Assembly (NCBI GenBank): GCA_017795005.1
Contig: CP051242.1
Location: 434,001-498,000 of the forward strand
Length of the DNA: 64,000 nt
Origin: Balneolaceae bacterium
GTDB taxonomy: Bacteria; Bacteroidota; Rhodothermia; Balneolales; Balneolaceae
Direction: 5' to 3'
Part shown: piece after piece, positions 1 to 8,974 of the stretch
How the letters are laid out: each line of letters begins with the position of its first letter
Position numbering within the stretch: the first letter of the stretch is position 1
Notes under the pieces: generated by a model
The model's input: the letters and a program-made list of their open reading frames with translations, nothing else
The model's database searches: none
What the model was told of the DNA's origin: nothing
Program-made: the position numbers and the translations under genes

Positions 1-2012
1 TAATAATGTCCACCATCTTCAAAAGCTTTGATGGTAATAATGGGTGAAACTTCAGGTTTTCGATATTTGATGGCATTGGAAATGAGGTTCAGAAGGATAC
101 TTTCCAGATAGGCCGGATTGTACCCGAATACCAGATCTTCAGGGATATCTTCGTCAAACTTTACATTATTGGAAAGAACATCACTTACCAGGATTTCTTT
201 AATCTTGGTTAGATGGTCTTTCAGGTTTACATCCTTAAACTGATCAATAGTCATTTGCTGCTGATCTACAATCTCATTCAAATCAGCAATCGATTCGTTC
301 AAATTTTCGGCAGCAGTATTAAGGTAACCCAGAATTTCCTGCTGTTCTTCCTCAGATTCTTCAGGATCATAGAGGTTTAATAACATCGAAATGTTTCCGG
401 CATGATTTCTCAGGTTGTGAGAAACGATGTGTGCAAAATTGGTTAAGCGTTGGTTTTGCTGTCCGATAATCTCAAGACTGTTATCAAGTTCTGTTTCCCG
501 TTGCCGACGCTCGGTGATATCAGTCACAATCGTTAAGACTGCATATTCATCACTATCAATTTGTTTATAGGGAAGCTTGATCGTTTGGTGCCAGTATTCA
601 TCCCCGTTAGGCTTTACTGTTTTGATTTCAGGGATGAAGAACGACTCTCCGGTTTCAATTACTTTAAAATCAGCGCTTCTGAATAATTTTACTTTATCTA
701 AAGGAACTCCAAGTTGCTGATCGGTTTTGCCCAGAAATTCTTCTCTCGGTATTTCAAAAAAGGTACAGGCGGCATCATTTACAACAAGATATTTTCCGGA
801 ACGATCTTTTATGAATACCAGGTTTGGGATTGCATTCAGAATACTTTGGAACTGAAGGCGTAACTTTTCACTTCGCTCTGATGCCTCTTTCATTTCTGTA
901 GTATCGGTGAGGTAACCGGGCGATAACACCGAGCCGTCTTTCTGAAGAACAGGCCGCGCGAGACCACGAACCCAGCGAAGTCCTTTTTCCGGGTGATAAA
1001 TTCGATATTCACAATTCCATTCTTCCGCAAAAGTAACCGATTCCATGATAGAGCTCAGAACACGTCGTACATCTTCTTTGTGTACTCGTTTAAGTAATGG
1101 CTTAATACTGTCTTTGATATCTGCAGGATCTAAGCCAAATAGCTCTTTAATTCCCTGACTGGCAAAAGGAAAACGGATGGTGTTATCCTTATCCACTTTG
1201 TGTAGAAAAAGAAAACCGGGCGCCAGTTCCGAAAGTTTATCAAACTTCTCCTGACTGTACTTTAGCTCGAGTTCCAGAACTTTTTGATCTGTTATATCCC
1301 TGGTAATTCCAAAGGTGCCAATTAGCTCACGATCATCATCATATAATGGCATTTTTGTAGTGGATGCCCAAAGTACTTTATCAGAATCCTGAAAATCTTC
1401 CCGCTCTACTTTTTGAATGATGGGCTCTTCGGTAGCAAGTATTTTTTGTTCATCTTCGAAAGCCGCTCTGGCATGTTCTTCCCCAAAGAAATCGGCATCT
1501 GTTTTACCAATGGCATCTTTTGGATCATCGACTCCGAATTTAGTAGCACATTCACTATTAATCCGGATGAATTTACTATCCAGATCTTTGAAAAAAATAC
1601 TTTCATTCAAATGCTCCATTAACCGGTTGAACAGCAGACTGTCAAATTCTGAGAGTTCTTTTTGAGGAGCCATTTTTATTTTCTTTTTGGCCAGCCCACT
1701 CATCTTGGTTGGCTTTCCATCATCCGACCATTGGACTACCTCGCCAAACCACAACACATTGAATGGTTTACCGGTGCCGGAATCCTTATGGGAAGTTTCG
1801 CAATGAAAGGGCTCTTCTCCTTTTGTTTTAAGATGACCGTAAATACTTTCGCGAATGGTAATCTGGTCTTCTCTGGAAAGCGTATCCCGAATAATTGCCC
1901 AATTAATAGGTTCATTAGTGTGTTTGAGTCCGAATAAATGATATAGAAAAGCACCTCCCTCAACTGTGCCGGAGTCGATATCCCAAACCCAATATGCTTT
2001 TTTGGAACTCAT
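1..2012 (-). CDS. Multi-PAS sensor histidine kinase (3' end missing)
   Basis: Reading the minus strand from the ATG at 2012 gives an open frame of about 670 codons that runs off the window start. Four PAS-like segments can be seen, at roughly residues 1-110, 115-235, 245-370 and 375-500. A dimerisation/phosphoacceptor helix with IVSHNLRNH follows near residue 525, then the N-box region LLNLISNAIKYRKPE near residue 645. The rest of the ATPase domain lies outside the window. No signal peptide or membrane segment is seen, so it is probably a cytoplasmic kinase. No response regulator is adjacent on this side, so the partner is unknown. The SHNLRNH H-box is of a type common in Bacteroidota PAS kinases. 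Confidence 0.9.
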   Translation of the reverse strand, partial: MSSKKAYWVWDIDSGTVEGGAFLYHLFGLKHTNEPINWAIIRDTLSREDQITIRESIYGHLKTKGEEPFHCETSHKDSGTGKPFNVLWFGEVVQWSDDGKPTKMSGLAKKKIKMAPQKELSEFDSLLFNRLMEHLNESIFFKDLDSKFIRINSECATKFGVDDPKDAIGKTDADFFGEEHARAAFEDEQKILATEEPIIQKVEREDFQDSDKVLWASTTKMPLYDDDRELIGTFGITRDITDQKVLELELKYSQEKFDKLSELAPGFLFLHKVDKDNTIRFPFASQGIKELFGLDPADIKDSIKPLLKRVHKEDVRRVLSSIMESVTFAEEWNCEYRIYHPEKGLRWVRGLARPVLQKDGSVLSPGYLTDTTEMKEASERSEKLRLQFQSILNAIPNLVFIKDRSGKYLVVNDAACTFFEIPREEFLGKTDQQLGVPLDKVKLFRSADFKVIETGESFFIPEIKTVKPNGDEYWHQTIKLPYKQIDSDEYAVLTIVTDITERRQRETELDNSLEIIGQQNQRLTNFAHIVSHNLRNHAGNISMLLNLYDPEESEEEQQEILGYLNTAAENLNESIADLNEIVDQQQMTIDQFKDVNLKDHLTKIKEILVSDVLSNNVKFDEDIPEDLVFGYNPAYLESILLNLISNAIKYRKPEVSPIITIKAFEDGGHY

Positions 2013-2239
2013 GTATTGCTTAACCCTTAAGATTGACAATCATTGAATGTTAATGCGAAGAAGTCATACTATCAAACATGAAAAACGGGTCTTGTGGAAC
2101 ATTAGACAAAAAAGATTCCTTTTTTCATGGAATGATGTATTATTTTTTTAATGGAAAATAGGAGTATCACTTTCGAACTCAAATCTTTTTGAGTTCATTT
2201 TACCTCTGTTAAAATTGGAGAAAAGGAAGGAATAGAAGA

Positions 2240-3058
2240 ATGACTTCATTTGAAGATAAAACGGTGTTAGTTACCGGCGGGGCAAGCGGGATTGGTTTTC
2301 TGCTTGGGAAAAAAGCACTGTTGAAAGGGGCCAAACAGTTAGTGATGTGGGATATAAATGAAGATGCTCTTATAGCAGCAGCAAGTTCGTTGGTAGGTAA
2401 AGGATTTTCAATTTCAACTAATGTAGTAGATGTATCTGATGCAGAACAAGTTCAGAAATCAGCAGAGGAAGTAATAAGTGAAGTCGGCAAAGTTGATATC
2501 CTTTTTAATAATGCAGGGATTATTGTTGGGAAAGCATTCCATGAACACTCAATGGAAGACATCAACCGGACTATGGATATCAATACAAAAGGATTGATGT
2601 ATGTTGCACACGCTTTTCTTCCGGGAATGATGGATACTAATTCAGGAAATGTGATTAATATTACTTCGGCGGCAGGGTTAACACCTAACCCTGGAATGAC
2701 GGTCTATGCTGCCAGTAAATGGGCGGCTGTTGGTTGGGCAGAATCCCTTCGTTTGGAGCTTCAAAAAACACATACAGGAATTAAATTTCTAAATGTAATG
2801 CCCAGCTATATTGATACGGGAATGTTTGATGGTGTAAAAACACCGATGCTCACACCACTTCTGGACCCGGATGTAATTACTTCAAAAATTATTCGATCAG
2901 TAGAAAAGGAGAAGATTCATTTGAAAACCCCTTTCATGGTGAAGACGACCCTGTTTTTCAGAGGAATTCTCCCAACCAGAGTATATGATTTTATAGCAGG
3001 CAGGGTTTTTAAAGTGTATGATTCAATGGAAACATTTAAAGGGCGTACGAATGAGTGA
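2240..3058 (+). CDS. SDR family NAD(P)-dependent oxidoreductase
   Basis: A 272-residue classical short-chain dehydrogenase. The Rossmann glycine motif TGGASGIG is at residues 12-19, NNAG at 90-93, and the catalytic Ser143, Tyr156 and Lys160 (YAASK) are in place. Asp38 after the second strand suggests NAD preference. The purine-rich stretch before the ATG could serve as ribosome binding site. It is the first gene of a tight operon: its stop overlaps the start of the aldehyde dehydrogenase. The neighbours suggest stepwise oxidation of an alcohol through an aldehyde, but the substrate cannot be read from sequence. Confidence 0.93.
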   Translation: MTSFEDKTVLVTGGASGIGFLLGKKALLKGAKQLVMWDINEDALIAAASSLVGKGFSISTNVVDVSDAEQVQKSAEEVISEVGKVDILFNNAGIIVGKAFHEHSMEDINRTMDINTKGLMYVAHAFLPGMMDTNSGNVINITSAAGLTPNPGMTVYAASKWAAVGWAESLRLELQKTHTGIKFLNVMPSYIDTGMFDGVKTPMLTPLLDPDVITSKIIRSVEKEKIHLKTPFMVKTTLFFRGILPTRVYDFIAGRVFKVYDSMETFKGRTNE

Positions 3059-4421
3059 TTATGCGGAGCTGCTTAAGCAGCAAAAGGAAAATTTTCTAAG
3101 CGGAGCAACGAAGTCCGTTAGCTATCGAAAAGAGCAGTTGAAGAAACTCAAGCAACTACTGAAGGAAAATGAAGAAGCACTGACGGACGCCGTCCATATG
3201 GACTTTAAAAAACCACCTTTCGAGACTTTTGGGACTGAAATAGGGTTAGTAATTGGAGAGATCAATTATGCATTAAAAAACCTGGATGAATGGGTTAAAC
3301 CCGAAAAAGTCCCGACTTCTATAGTAAACTTTCCTTCGGATAATTATATCCTGAAAGAGCCGTATGGCACGGCACTCATCATTTCTCCCTGGAACTATCC
3401 CATTCAATTAACATTGCTTCCACTGGTTGGTGCTTTGGCAGCAGGAAATACAGCATTTATCAAACCATCGGAATTAACGCCGCATACATCAGGGGCACTT
3501 TCTGATTTAATGGCATTGTACTTCCCACAGGATCTGGTCACTGTTACTGAAGGAGGAGTGGAAACCAGTTCGGAGCTATTGGCGATGGACTTCGACTATA
3601 TCTTTTTTACGGGAAGTACTCGCGTTGGAAAAATTATTATGCAAAGTGCGGCAGCTCGTTTAATTCCGGTTACTCTGGAATTAGGAGGGAAGACTCCTTG
3701 CATTGTAGATGAAACCGCCGAGCTCGAAATTTCAGCTAAGCGAATCGCATGGGGAAAGTTTGTAAACGCAGGTCAAACTTGTGTGGCTCCCGATTATTTA
3801 CTCGTTCATCCATCCATAAAGGAAGAGCTTGTTGGCTATCTAAAAACGGCGGTTCATTCTTTATATGGAGATGATCCTGAACAGTCTGAAGATTACTCAA
3901 GAATAATTGATCAGAACCATTTCCAAAGACTTACCCCGCTTATCGAAAACGGAGATTTGGTCCTGGGCGGACAAACCAATGCTGCAACGAATTACATCGC
4001 ACCTACTATCATTGATAACATCACTTGGGATGACCCGGTAATGCAGGATGAAGTGTTTGGACCGATTCTTCCTATCCTGACTTATTCAGATTTACAGGAG
4101 GCAGTTACCCAGATAAGAAAGGCACCAAGGCCGCTTGCGTTATATGTGTTCACTTCTGAAGATGACACCGAAAAGTTCTTCCTTGAGAATGTTTCCTTTG
4201 GTGGTGGTGCAATCAACGATACTATTGCTCATCTGGGGAATCATCATTTAAGCTTTGGTGGAGTGGGAACAAGTGGATTCGGGTCGTATCATGGGAAAGC
4301 AAGCTTCGATTCATTTTCACATCAGAAAAGCATTATGAAAAAGAACTTTCTGGTGGATATCCCCATCCGCTACGCTCCATATGAAGGAAAAATGAAATGG
4401 CTTAAAACGATATTCCGATGA
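3051..4421 (+). CDS. Aldehyde dehydrogenase, ALDH3-like
   Basis: NAD(P)-dependent aldehyde dehydrogenase of 456 residues when started at the ATG at 3051, which overlaps the preceding stop region. An in-frame ATG at 3018 lies well inside the SDR gene and is less likely. The catalytic Glu is at residue 210 (LELGGK) and the nucleophile Cys at 244 (GQTCVAP). The short length, and a C-terminus with HHLSFGGVGTSGFGSYHG and then a basic-hydrophobic tail (KMKWLKTIF), resemble the class 3 fatty-aldehyde dehydrogenases. It overlaps the next gene by 4 bp (ATGA), so translation is probably coupled. Confidence 0.93.
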   Translation: MSDYAELLKQQKENFLSGATKSVSYRKEQLKKLKQLLKENEEALTDAVHMDFKKPPFETFGTEIGLVIGEINYALKNLDEWVKPEKVPTSIVNFPSDNYILKEPYGTALIISPWNYPIQLTLLPLVGALAAGNTAFIKPSELTPHTSGALSDLMALYFPQDLVTVTEGGVETSSELLAMDFDYIFFTGSTRVGKIIMQSAAARLIPVTLELGGKTPCIVDETAELEISAKRIAWGKFVNAGQTCVAPDYLLVHPSIKEELVGYLKTAVHSLYGDDPEQSEDYSRIIDQNHFQRLTPLIENGDLVLGGQTNAATNYIAPTIIDNITWDDPVMQDEVFGPILPILTYSDLQEAVTQIRKAPRPLALYVFTSEDDTEKFFLENVSFGGGAINDTIAHLGNHHLSFGGVGTSGFGSYHGKASFDSFSHQKSIMKKNFLVDIPIRYAPYEGKMKWLKTIFR

Positions 4422-5410
4422 GTGTCCCTTCGAAGTTTAAGGCTCTGTTTGCTGAAGAAACTAATGGTAACATCCAGGTTTCTGTAAAAGAACTTCCGGC
4501 ATCTGTTCTTCCGGATGGTGACGTAACCATTCAAGTTGAATTTTCATCATTAAATTATAAAGACGCCTTATCTGCAACGGGAAGGAATAACGTTACCCGA
4601 AACTATCCTCATATACCGGGGATAGATGCTGCCGGAATAACTCTTGAAGATAAATCCGGTACTTTTAAACAGGGACAAAAAGTTGTAGTGACCGGACATG
4701 ATCTGGGGACAAACACTTTTGGTGGTTTCGGGGAAATAATCCGGGTTCCAAAGGAATGGGTAGTTGAGCTTCCGGAGAATCTGACCCTGAAAGAATCTAT
4801 GATATTCGGGACAGCCGGCTTCACGGCAATGTATGGTATCGAGCGACTGAAAAGAGAATTGATAATGCCGGAATCAGGACCGGTTTTAATTACCGGCGCT
4901 ACAGGGGGAGTAGGGTCATTGGCGGTTTATTTTTTATCCAGGATGGGATATGATGTCGTCGCTGCTTCAAGAAAGAAAGAAGTGGAATTCTTAAAGGCAC
5001 TTGGTTCAAAAGACGTAATTTCTTCTGAAGAACTTCTATCCGTTTCAGAAGCTCCATTGCTTTCCAGAAAATGGGCAGGCGCTATTGACACCGTTGGCGG
5101 AGAGTTATTGGATTCGGTACTTCGGCAAATGTATAGCAAAGGGGCAGTAGCTTGCTGTGGGAATGTGTTGGGGATGAAGCTGGATACTAATGTACTTCCG
5201 TTTATTCTTCGGGGCGTTTCCCTGCTTGGAATAGATTCTGCCTTTTGTGAACGAGATCAACGAGAGAAAAACTGGAAGTTAATGGCAGAGATTGGAGTTA
5301 ACGATTTGCCTGAAGGGTTCTATAAAATGGTTTCACTCAATGAGCTTTCAGCTGAAATTGATTTAATCCTGAAGGGAGGCCAAAAGGGCAGGGTGGTTGT
5401 AGAGCATTAA
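4418..5410 (+). CDS. YhdH/YhfP-type quinone oxidoreductase (AcuI-like)
   Basis: A 330-residue zinc-free medium-chain dehydrogenase/reductase. The N-terminal GroES-like part contains SSLNYKDALSATGR and PHIPGIDAAG, typical of the YhdH/AcuI group (acrylyl-CoA reductase-like). The nucleotide-binding loop is TGATGGVGSLA. It starts within the stop codon of the aldehyde dehydrogenase and ends the three-gene operon. Whether it reduces acryloyl-CoA or another enone is not decidable here. The operon may handle lipid-derived or unsaturated aldehydes; that is inference. Confidence 0.92.
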   Translation: MSVPSKFKALFAEETNGNIQVSVKELPASVLPDGDVTIQVEFSSLNYKDALSATGRNNVTRNYPHIPGIDAAGITLEDKSGTFKQGQKVVVTGHDLGTNTFGGFGEIIRVPKEWVVELPENLTLKESMIFGTAGFTAMYGIERLKRELIMPESGPVLITGATGGVGSLAVYFLSRMGYDVVAASRKKEVEFLKALGSKDVISSEELLSVSEAPLLSRKWAGAIDTVGGELLDSVLRQMYSKGAVACCGNVLGMKLDTNVLPFILRGVSLLGIDSAFCERDQREKNWKLMAEIGVNDLPEGFYKMVSLNELSAEIDLILKGGQKGRVVVEH

Positions 5411-5442
5411 TAATGAAATAATATAGTTTTATAACGCTACCC

Positions 5443-5470
5443 GTCATCCTGAACTTGTTTCAGGATCTTA
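5443..5470. repeat. Left 28-bp inverted repeat of the GIY-YIG element
   Basis: Begins GTCATCCTGAACTTG. Its reverse complement matches 5857-5884 at 27 of 28 positions. Each copy is also an imperfect palindrome (ATCCTGA ... TCAGGAT). It belongs to the dispersed GTCAT-ended repeats also seen near 36180, 37629 and 40034. Confidence 0.85.
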
Positions 5471-5536
5471 CGAGTCGACCCATAAATTATTCAAATATCT
5501 CTGTAAGGAATAACTCCAATCCCGGTCTAACTCAAC

Positions 5537-5827
5537 ATGACCAAAGGATATGTCTACTTTCTTACCAACTTCCAGAGAACCACGCTCTATATCGGTGTAA
5601 CAAGTAATCTTTCCAGTCGGGTATGGCGACACAAAGAAGGAAATGGTTCAGAGTTTACCTAAAGGTATAACTTAACCATTCTTGTATATGCAGAAGAATT
5701 TGATTCTATCACAGACGCCATTGCAAGAGAGAAGCAGTTAAAGAATTGGCATAAAGACTGGAAATGGAACTTAGTGAAAGAGCAAAACCCAAATCTTGTG
5801 GATTGGTATGAGACTTTAAGAGGATGA
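5537..5827 (+). pseudogene. Small GIY-YIG endonuclease-like gene with an in-frame stop
   Basis: Starting at the ATG at 5537 the frame reads MTKGYVYFLTNFQRTTLYIG and ends at a TAA at 5660-5662 (codon 42). The same frame then continues open to a TGA at 5825-5827, with IAREKQLKNWHKDWKWNLV and NPNLVDWYE. Together this is a full-length (about 96 codon) single-domain GIY-YIG protein of the UPF0213/YhbQ-like type, with the YVYFLTN and LYIGVT signature. At the stop, related proteins usually have Lys (AAA), so a single A-to-T change explains it. It lies between the two 28-bp inverted repeats. Probably a dead copy; readthrough is possible but unsupported. Confidence 0.8.
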
Positions 5828-5856
5828 ATTCCTTTATTAAGCCTAAAGCCATTTCA

Positions 5857-5884
5857 TAAGATCCTGAAACGAGTTCAGGATGAC
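5857..5884. repeat. Right 28-bp inverted repeat of the GIY-YIG element
   Basis: Reverse-complement partner of 5443-5470, with one mismatch. It ends three bases before the stop codon of the convergent PutAbiC-like gene. Confidence 0.85.
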
Positions 5885-5887
5885 CTA

Positions 5888-7003
5888 CTAGATGTATAAT
5901 TTCTCAAGTTTAGTTCTTTCAGGACTTTTCTCTAGATCATACTCATAGAATACATGCGGGAAAAAAAAGTATGGGTTTATATTTCCAGTAAATTCCTTTG
6001 GAATATTTTTTATAAAATTATATTTGGTGATGAGTTTTTTATTCGGATTAGAAATATTATCTGATAGTTCCCAATCTTCCCCTAAATATGTAATAGAGTT
6101 GAGAAAAAGAATTGCTTGTTCATGATTCGATAACTGAGCTCGAAGAGTTTTTATATAGGAATATTTTGAAGGGTAATCTAGTAGGTCTTTCTTTTGATCA
6201 TTAATATAATTAACAGCTTGAAATAGATGACGAATGTAATGACCAAGTATTGACTGGTAGCCATCATAAGGAAGATATTTCCGTTGAGATTTTTTTACTT
6301 TTTTATTTTCTGCTTCAACTTTTTTCTGTTTTCTTTTCAATTTGGCAATAACATTTTTATTTAAATCTTCATAATGTGAATCATCAAAATTTTGCACGTT
6401 ATCCCTTAACAGGTTTCTAATTCTTGCAAGGGTAGGCTCTTCTGTTTTGTTGTTAATCCCATAGAAGACTATCAAATAAGCTATTCTTGCAGGAATACCA
6501 ACTTTTTCGAAGTAATTCTGAAATTCAACTTTTTCAAGATTTTTTGAAACTTTGTCATATAGTTGAAAGAATTCATCATAAATATTAATTATTACCTTTC
6601 TTCCCATTTTACCCTTGGACTCAAACTCAATGACATTCTCCCTATGAATTTTTATTAATTCAAAAAACCGAGATTCAATATTCTGAAGAGTATGTTGACG
6701 GTCTTGTTGTTTTAGTGTTTCCAATACTAATAAAATACCAGCAAGGCTTAGGAGAGCAGCGGTAATACCGCCGACAACAGTGCCATAATCTGCAAATATT
6801 CTAGAATCAATATCATAGCTTATACTGATGTCTGTTGTTTTAAATAGAAAGAGTATAAAAATGACTATCGAGAATACCGCCGAACCAATAATCGAGATTT
6901 TGGCAAAAGTTTTATAATTAAATTTTTTCATACTGAACTCCCTAAATAAAATTATAGTTGTTAATATTGAGTTTATTAAAAAGAACAGTATGATCTTTTC
7001 CAT
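5888..7003 (-). CDS. PutAbiC-like membrane protein (putative phage abortive infection)
   Basis: A 371-residue protein with three N-terminal hydrophobic segments (about residues 3-20, 35-54 and 73-92), followed by a long charged cytoplasmic part. The segments SRFFELIKIHRENV, GHYIRHLFQAVNYI and LRAQLSNHEQAILFLN match my recollection of the putative phage abortive infection (PutAbiC) family. The gene is visibly more AT-rich and Lys/Asn-rich than its neighbours, which suggests horizontal acquisition. It abuts the GIY-YIG repeat element on one side and the amylase gene on the other (13 bp, same strand). The mechanism of the family is not known to me. Confidence 0.7.
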   Translation of the reverse strand: MEKIILFFLINSILTTIILFREFSMKKFNYKTFAKISIIGSAVFSIVIFILFLFKTTDISISYDIDSRIFADYGTVVGGITAALLSLAGILLVLETLKQQDRQHTLQNIESRFFELIKIHRENVIEFESKGKMGRKVIINIYDEFFQLYDKVSKNLEKVEFQNYFEKVGIPARIAYLIVFYGINNKTEEPTLARIRNLLRDNVQNFDDSHYEDLNKNVIAKLKRKQKKVEAENKKVKKSQRKYLPYDGYQSILGHYIRHLFQAVNYINDQKKDLLDYPSKYSYIKTLRAQLSNHEQAILFLNSITYLGEDWELSDNISNPNKKLITKYNFIKNIPKEFTGNINPYFFFPHVFYEYDLEKSPERTKLEKLYI

Positions 7004-7016
7004 TTAATCTCTCTTG

Positions 7017-8867
7017 TCACTCCAACTCCCAAACCCAGGCAGATTTTCCATCTACTTCAAAGTCTTTTGAAAGATCGATGGATGAATTATTGAAAATATT
7101 TATTCCCGTCTCAAATTGATCCAGAATTTCCGAAAGCACATTTCGGGGTATCATCTTTGATTCTTCGTTCTGATTCATAACCACCATTACCGTTTGGTTT
7201 TCATGAATCCGGAAATAAATATAGACGCCATCCTGAGGAACAAAATGCAGCAAACGGCCATATTTCACAGCATCTGAAGTTTGGCGCCATTTCCCTAAGT
7301 GACTTACAAAGTCATAAACTTCATTTTCTTTATCTGTTCTGCCTTCTCTCGTAAATACTGAGCGTTCATCGCCTTCCCATCCACCAGGCATATTAGGCCG
7401 GCGATATTCATCGTCTCCGCCTCTGAATTCATGTTCCATCATCAACTCTGTACCATAATACACTTGTGGGATTCCGCGTGTAGTTAATAAAAAGGTATAA
7501 GCCATTTTAAAGTGATCTTCATCTTTTCGAACCCGCTCATAAATCCGATCCATATCATGATTATCCAAAAAAATCACATTTTTCATTGGATCGGTATACA
7601 GAAAATCATTACTCAGAATATTCCAGATTCTGGCAAGCCCATTATCCCAACCGAAGCCTTCATTTAAGGCTCGGTCTACAGCCTGAGCCAATGGAAAATC
7701 GGTAACACTTGGTAAGTGCGAGTTGTATCCATCATCAATACCTTCCGGATCATATTGCCAGAATGATTCCGGTCCGGGGAAGTTTAACCAGGCTTCACCA
7801 ACAATATTGAAGTTTGGGTATGCTTCAAGTACTTCTTTTGCCCATCGAGCCATATACGGTTTGTCCGGAAAAACGTAGGTATCCATTCGAATACCATCAA
7901 TGCCTGAATATTCAATCCACCATATGGTGTTTTGGATCAGATAATCAGCCAGTAGTTTATTTTTCTGATTCAAATCCGGCATCTCTTTTACAAACCAGCC
8001 ATTTAATAGCTTATTTGTATCGTAATCGGAAGCATATGGATCGGATGAAACGGGTCCCCGATAGTTAGTTTGTCCATATTTATTCCAGTCGTGAACCCAA
8101 TCGGTTGTAGGTAGATCTTTCATCCACCAATGTTGATCACCGATATGATTATGAATCATATCCATGATTACCTTCATGTCCATTGAATGTACTTTATCAA
8201 CCAAAGCTTTGTATTCCTCATTGGTACCAAAACGACGGTCAACTTTATATAAATCGGTAGCCGCATAGCCATGATATCCACCATAATCGATGGTCATATC
8301 ATTTTCAAAAGTGGGAGTGAACCAAATAGCGGTCATTCCTAAATCTTGTATGTAATCCAGGTGTTTTGAAACGCCTGCCAAATCTCCACCTTGGCGACGT
8401 TCAGGATCGGAACGGTCTGCAGATTCCAGCATACCTTCAATAGAATCGTTGTCAGGATTTCCATTTGCAAAACGATCCGGCATCATCAGGTAAATAAGAT
8501 CGGAAGAATCGAAGCCCATATTTCTTCCTTCCTGTGGATCACGCTCTTTAAGCTCGTAGTTAAACGATTTCGTTTTATTGTGATGGGTAAGTGTAACCTC
8601 AAATTCTCCGGGTTTTGCCTCTTCAGAAATTTCGATATAGAGAAACAGATAGTTTGGAGAATCAACGGCATACTGGCTCGTAATTTTAATGCCGGGATAA
8701 TCAACAGTTGCCCGGTATAATCCCAGATCATCCCCATATAATTGAATCTGAAGTTCCTCAACCGGCATGTTTGTCCACCAAAAAGGAGGGTCTATTTTAT
8801 CAACCTGAGCATTTGAATGAGTAGTAAATAAAATAGCAAAAAAAAGGGCAGTAAATAATTTCTTCAT
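7017..8867 (-). CDS. Secreted GH13 alpha-amylase family enzyme (cyclomaltodextrinase/neopullulanase-like)
   Basis: A 616-residue glycoside hydrolase family 13 protein with signal peptide MKKLFTALFFAILFTTHSNA. An N-terminal beta-sandwich (about residues 22-110) resembles the cyclomaltodextrinase N-domain. The TIM barrel carries the nucleophile Asp329 (GIRMD), acid/base Glu358 (VGEAW) and Asp438 (LDNHD). A C-terminal all-beta domain follows. It probably cleaves starch, pullulan or cyclodextrins in the periplasm or outside the cell. A palindromic LacI-like site lies about 60 bp upstream of the start (8928-8943). No SusC/SusD pair is adjacent. Confidence 0.93.
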   Translation of the reverse strand: MKKLFTALFFAILFTTHSNAQVDKIDPPFWWTNMPVEELQIQLYGDDLGLYRATVDYPGIKITSQYAVDSPNYLFLYIEISEEAKPGEFEVTLTHHNKTKSFNYELKERDPQEGRNMGFDSSDLIYLMMPDRFANGNPDNDSIEGMLESADRSDPERRQGGDLAGVSKHLDYIQDLGMTAIWFTPTFENDMTIDYGGYHGYAATDLYKVDRRFGTNEEYKALVDKVHSMDMKVIMDMIHNHIGDQHWWMKDLPTTDWVHDWNKYGQTNYRGPVSSDPYASDYDTNKLLNGWFVKEMPDLNQKNKLLADYLIQNTIWWIEYSGIDGIRMDTYVFPDKPYMARWAKEVLEAYPNFNIVGEAWLNFPGPESFWQYDPEGIDDGYNSHLPSVTDFPLAQAVDRALNEGFGWDNGLARIWNILSNDFLYTDPMKNVIFLDNHDMDRIYERVRKDEDHFKMAYTFLLTTRGIPQVYYGTELMMEHEFRGGDDEYRRPNMPGGWEGDERSVFTREGRTDKENEVYDFVSHLGKWRQTSDAVKYGRLLHFVPQDGVYIYFRIHENQTVMVVMNQNEESKMIPRNVLSEILDQFETGINIFNNSSIDLSKDFEVDGKSAWVWELE

Positions 8868-8927
8868 CCGGGTCTTCTTTAATTCAATATAATCTCAGAT
8901 AATAATGAAGAGAGAGGAGAGAATCTT

Positions 8928-8943
8928 ATGTAAATGCTTACAT
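8928..8943. promoter_or_regulatory. Palindromic operator candidate upstream of the amylase
   Basis: ATGTAA-ATGC-TTACAT is a perfect 6+6 palindrome with a 4-bp spacer, 61 bp before the amylase ATG. Half-site length and spacing resemble LacI/GalR-family operators (TGTAA-N4-TTACA). Further TTACAT half-sites occur at 8950-8955 and 8965-8970. Confidence 0.45.
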
Positions 8944-8974
8944 GGCTACTTACATTTCTTTCATTTACATGATT

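Noticed and set aside
1413-1963. Small frames on both strands inside the histidine kinase
   Set aside because: They are shadows of the kinase frame with no family resemblance, signal or start context.
3018-3050. Aldehyde dehydrogenase start at 3018
   Set aside because: It would overlap the SDR gene by 41 bp; the ATG at 3051 gives the usual length and an operon-type overlap.
5443-5884. Complete insertion sequence
   Set aside because: There is no transposase, and target-site duplication next to the arms could not be recognised.
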